NCBI RefSeq assembly: GCF_900129345.1
Contig: NZ_FQVK01000003.1
Location: 124,001 to 188,000 of the forward strand
Source of the DNA: Ruegeria intermedia
Lineage (GTDB): Bacteria > Pseudomonadota > Alphaproteobacteria > Rhodobacterales > Rhodobacteraceae
Length of the DNA stretch: 64,000 nt
Reading direction: 5' to 3'
Shown here piece after piece: positions 61,054 to 64,000 of this stretch (the stretch's first letter is position 1; the number at the start of each line of letters is the position of its first letter). Made by a program: the position numbers and the translations under genes. The notes beneath the pieces are model-generated. The model ran no database searches and was not told the origin of the DNA. It saw only the letters and a program-made list of their open reading frames with translations.

Positions 61054-62703
61054 ATGCTGCGCGCCCTTGATATCCGCGACATGCTGATCATCGACCGGCT
61101 GGAACTGACCTTTCAGCCGGGCCTGAACGCGCTGACCGGCGAAACGGGCGCGGGCAAGTCGATCCTGCTCGACTCGCTGGGCTTCGTGCTGGGCTGGCGC
61201 GGACGGGCCGAACTGGTCCGGCAGGGGGCCGCGCAGGGCGAGGTCGTGGCCGAGTTCGAACTGCCCGAGGACCATCCCGCCCATGCGATCCTGGCCGAGG
61301 CCGGGTTGCCCGGCGGCTCGGAACTGATCCTGCGCCGCGTCAACACCGCCGAGGGGCGCAAGACCGCCTGGGTCAATGACCGCCGCTGCTCGGGCGAGGT
61401 GTTGCGCGCGCTGTCGGAAACCTTGATCGAGCTGCACGGCCAGCATGATGACCGGGGCCTGCTGAACCCGCGCGGCCATCGCGCCATGCTGGACGCCTAT
61501 GCCGGGGCCGAGCCGCAACTGGCCACCGTGCGCGCTGCCTGGGCCGAGATGGCGCGCGCCCGCAAGGCCCTGGCCGAGACCGAGGCCGCCGTGGCCGCCG
61601 TGCGCAGCGAAGAGGAATTTCTGCGGCACTCCGTGGCCGAACTCGACAAGCTTGACCCGCAGCCGGGCGAGGATGCCGAGCTCGACGCCCGCCGCCGGAT
61701 GATGCAGGGGGCCGAGCGCATCCGCGACGACGTGGCCCGCGCCTTTGCCCTGCTGGGCGGTGACGGGGCCGAAGGGGCGATGGCGGATGCCGTGCGCTGG
61801 CTGGAAGGCGTCGCCGACCGGGCGGATGGCCAACTGGACGAGCCGATCGCCGCCCTGGGGCGCGCCCTGATCGAGCTGGGCGAGGCGCAGGACGGCGTGA
61901 CCGCCTGCCTCGAGGCGCTGGACTTCAACCCTGTCGAGTTGGAGCAGACCGAGGAACGTCTGTTCGCCATCCGCGCGGTGGCCCGCAAGCATGACGTGGC
62001 CCCCGATGATTTGAGCGGTTTCGCCGACACGCTGCGCGCCCGTCTGGGCCAGCTTGAGGCCGGAGACGCCGACCTGGCCGACCGCCGTGCTGCGGTGCAG
62101 GCCGCGCAGGCCGCCTATGACGCAGCCGCCGAGGCACTCAGCGCCCTGCGGCGCGAAGCTGCCGGCCGGCTGGACGCGGCGGTAATGGCCGAGCTTGCAC
62201 CGCTCAAAATGGAGCGTGCGGTGTTCGAGACCCAGATCACGCCCGCCGACCCCGGACCCGATGGGCAGGACGCCGTGGCCTTTACCGTGGCCACCAACCC
62301 GGGCGCGCCGTCGGGACCGCTGAACAAGATCGCCTCGGGCGGGGAACTCAGCCGCTTTCTGCTGGCGCTCAAGGTGTGCCTGTCGGGCGATGACAGCACC
62401 CGGACCATGATCTTTGACGAAATCGACCGCGGGGTGGGCGGCGCCACGGCCGATGCCGTGGGCCGCAGGCTTGCGGCGCTGGCGCAGGCCGGGCAGGTGC
62501 TGGTGGTAACCCATTCGCCGCAGGTCGCGGCGCGCGCCGCGCATCACTGGCGGGTTCAGAAACACGTGACCGACGGGCAGACCCTGTCCACCGTTCTGCC
62601 GCTGTCCGAATCCGACCGGATCGACGAGATCGCCCGCATGGTTTCCGGCGACACCATTACCCCCGAGGCCCGCGCCGCCGCCCGCGCGCTGCTGCAGGCC
62701 TGA
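61054..62703 (+). CDS. recN: DNA repair protein RecN
   Basis: A 549-residue SMC-like ATPase for double-strand break repair. Walker A NALTGETGAGKSILLDSL (about residue 35), coiled-coil arms between about 150 and 370 (ARARKALAETEAAVAAV, and GDADLADRRAAVQAAQAAYDAA), signature KIASGGELSRFLLAL, Walker B TMIFDEIDRGVGG and LVVTHSPQVAARA. No LexA box is visible in the 36 bp after bamD, so any SOS control would come through an upstream promoter. Confidence 0.95.
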   Translation: MLRALDIRDMLIIDRLELTFQPGLNALTGETGAGKSILLDSLGFVLGWRGRAELVRQGAAQGEVVAEFELPEDHPAHAILAEAGLPGGSELILRRVNTAEGRKTAWVNDRRCSGEVLRALSETLIELHGQHDDRGLLNPRGHRAMLDAYAGAEPQLATVRAAWAEMARARKALAETEAAVAAVRSEEEFLRHSVAELDKLDPQPGEDAELDARRRMMQGAERIRDDVARAFALLGGDGAEGAMADAVRWLEGVADRADGQLDEPIAALGRALIELGEAQDGVTACLEALDFNPVELEQTEERLFAIRAVARKHDVAPDDLSGFADTLRARLGQLEAGDADLADRRAAVQAAQAAYDAAAEALSALRREAAGRLDAAVMAELAPLKMERAVFETQITPADPGPDGQDAVAFTVATNPGAPSGPLNKIASGGELSRFLLALKVCLSGDDSTRTMIFDEIDRGVGGATADAVGRRLAALAQAGQVLVVTHSPQVAARAAHHWRVQKHVTDGQTLSTVLPLSESDRIDEIARMVSGDTITPEARAAARALLQA

Positions 62704-62785
62704 TGCAAGCCTGCCGCAGGTTGCGACTTTTCTCTGCGCGATGCGTGCGTTACCAAGGGTCATCACCCAACCCCGCCGAGGGCCA

Positions 62786-64000
62786 ATGACCCACTCCATC
62801 CGTTCCGTGTTGCAAACCCAGCTCCAGCAAGCCCTGGCCGCGCTCAAGGACGCCTGGCGGGTCATGCTCCGCCGCGGGCCAAGCCAGATTCAGTTCTGGT
62901 TCATCGCCTTGGCCATCGGCGTCGCGGCAGGGTTCATGGCGCTGGGGTTTCGCAAGGGCATCAACGCCTTGCAGGCCTATGTCTACCAGACTGACGATAT
63001 TCTCCACCTGCACAGTTTTGCCGAGAATCTGCCGTGGGAGATGGTGCTGATCATCCCAATTATCGGCGGTCTGATCGTGGGGGTGATTTTGCACCTGTTC
63101 ACCGATGACGGCCGTGTGCGCTCGGTTGCCGACGTGATCGAAGGCGCCGCCGTCAACGATGGTCGGGTCGAAACCAAGGCCGGCATCGCCTCGTTCCTGG
63201 CCTCTCTGATCACGCTCAGCACCGGCGGCTCGACCGGGCGGGAAGGGCCGGTGGTTCACATGGCCGGCGTGATCTCGACCTGGGTCAGCAACCGCATTCA
63301 TGCCGACGGCATCACCGGGCGCGATCTGCTGGGTTGTGCCGTGGCCGCCGCCGTCTCGGCCAGTTTCAACGCCCCCATCGCCGGGGCGCTGTTCGCGCTC
63401 GAGGTGGTGTTGCGCCATTTCGCCGTGCATGCCTTTGCGCCGATCGTCATCGCCTCGGTGGCGGGCACGGTCATCAACCGGCTGGAATATGGAGACGTGA
63501 CCGAATTCATTCTGGAAACGCCGGGATCGTTGCAATTCTACGTCGAACTTCCGGCCTTCCTGATCCTCGGGCTGGTCTGCGGTCTGGTGTCGCTGGCGCT
63601 GATGCGCGCGATCTTCTTTGCCGAGGATTTAGGGACCCACGTCCAAGCACGCCTGTCACTGCCGCGCTGGCTGCGCCCGGCGGTGTCCGGGGCGATGCTG
63701 GGGGGGCTTGCCGTCTGGTTTCCGCATATCATCGGTGTGGGTTACGAAACCACGATCCGCGCCCTGACCGGCGATCTGGTGCTGACCACCGCCATCCTGT
63801 TCGCGGTGGTGAAAACCGCCGCCGTCGCCATTACCATGGGCGGGCGCATGGGGGGCGGTGTGTTCTCGCCCTCGCTGATGATCGGGGCGCTGACCGGTCT
63901 GGCCTTTGGCCTGATCGCGACCGGGCTGCTGCCGGATGTGTCCGGCACGCACACGCTCTATGCCTTCGCGGGGATGGGGGCGGTTGCGGCTGCGGTGCTG
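62786..64000 (+). CDS. CLC-family chloride channel or H+/Cl- antiporter (3' end outside window)
   Basis: The frame is open from the ATG at 62786 to the window end (405 codons, no stop). Membrane protein with the CLC selectivity motifs: LSTGGSTGREGPVVHMAG (GxxGREGP, with the gating Glu of REGP) and TMGGRMGGGVFSPSLMIGAL (GxFxPxL). Also AAAVSASFNAPIAGALFALEVVL, the conserved AxFNAPxAGxxFxxE strand (quoted as SASFNAPIAGALFALE). The intact gating glutamate is consistent with either an exchanger or a channel; the so-called proton glutamate lies later in the protein, and I cannot place it. No terminator or partner is visible. Confidence 0.9.
   Translation, partial: MTHSIRSVLQTQLQQALAALKDAWRVMLRRGPSQIQFWFIALAIGVAAGFMALGFRKGINALQAYVYQTDDILHLHSFAENLPWEMVLIIPIIGGLIVGVILHLFTDDGRVRSVADVIEGAAVNDGRVETKAGIASFLASLITLSTGGSTGREGPVVHMAGVISTWVSNRIHADGITGRDLLGCAVAAAVSASFNAPIAGALFALEVVLRHFAVHAFAPIVIASVAGTVINRLEYGDVTEFILETPGSLQFYVELPAFLILGLVCGLVSLALMRAIFFAEDLGTHVQARLSLPRWLRPAVSGAMLGGLAVWFPHIIGVGYETTIRALTGDLVLTTAILFAVVKTAAVAITMGGRMGGGVFSPSLMIGALTGLAFGLIATGLLPDVSGTHTLYAFAGMGAVAAAVL

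Overview
The window is about 64 kb of GC-rich alphaproteobacterial chromosome, most likely from a marine Rhodobacterales species of the Roseobacter/Ruegeria type. The evidence is the complete mraZ-to-ftsZ division and cell-wall (dcw) cluster with Rhodobacterales-style insertions (paired DUF2484 genes between murC and murB), a DUF1127 gene followed by an anti-Shine-Dalgarno-loop sRNA array, alphaproteobacterial LexA and MraZ operator forms, and high G+C throughout. There is no IS element, prophage, integrase or CRISPR array. This is core chromosome, dense and operonic.

Layout. 1-4.9 kb: tail of an unknown gene, the lipoprotein-release exporter lolC-lolD, a YdcZ-type transporter, a small cytochrome c, a HExxH lipoprotein and a Tag-type DNA glycosylase. 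5-9.3 kb: a three-gene quaternary-amine ABC transporter (binding protein, ATPase, fused double permease) behind a BetI-like operator. 9.4-13.2 kb: NnrU-like and DUF2478 genes, then a translationally coupled pair made of a sugar-lactone oxidase and a fold-III PLP enzyme. 13.2-18.4 kb (minus): a complete Liv-type ABC operon. 18.8-22 kb: tRNA-Tyr, rlmB, a zinc-ribbon protein with a likely ATT start, a YHS protein, a candidate sRNA, a CoA-binding protein and a lipoprotein. 22-25.7 kb (minus): hisE-hisF-hisA and hisH-hisB, split by a DUF2147 gene on the other strand. 25.8-32.5 kb: a stand-alone Lrp ligand-binding domain, two identical tRNA-Gly genes, a 45-residue ORF plus a Gly/Lys-rich exported protein, pyruvate carboxylase and an FMN 2-hydroxy-acid dehydrogenase. 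32.6-35.8 kb: a UvrD/PcrA helicase behind a LexA box, converging on a DUF1127 gene and eight hairpins. 36.2-58.9 kb: mraZ leader and dcw cluster. 59-64 kb: lpxC, bamD, recN and a CLC chloride channel that runs off the window.

The most striking non-coding features are two RNA loci. First, at 35124-35530 on the minus strand, eight consecutive hairpins all present a CUCCUCCUCCC loop. They fall into four two-hairpin units of 71-78 nt that begin 20 nt after a DUF1127 stop codon. This is the architecture of the Rhodobacter sphaeroides ccaF1-CcsR1-4 stress locus. Second, the mraZ leader ends in a textbook intrinsic terminator inside the 5' UTR (36598-36638), as for the R. sphaeroides sRNA UpsM, and carries two oppositely oriented MraZ-type repeats sharing a 13-bp core.

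The dcw genes make UDP-MurNAc-pentapeptide, lipid I and lipid II (murE, murF, mraY, murD, murG, murC, murB, ddl), assemble the divisome (ftsL, ftsI, ftsW, ftsQ, ftsA, ftsZ), and continue into outer-membrane biogenesis (lpxC, bamD) and repair (recN). A short secreted-protein gene between ftsA and ftsZ carries an in-frame amber codon and looks like a recent pseudogene.
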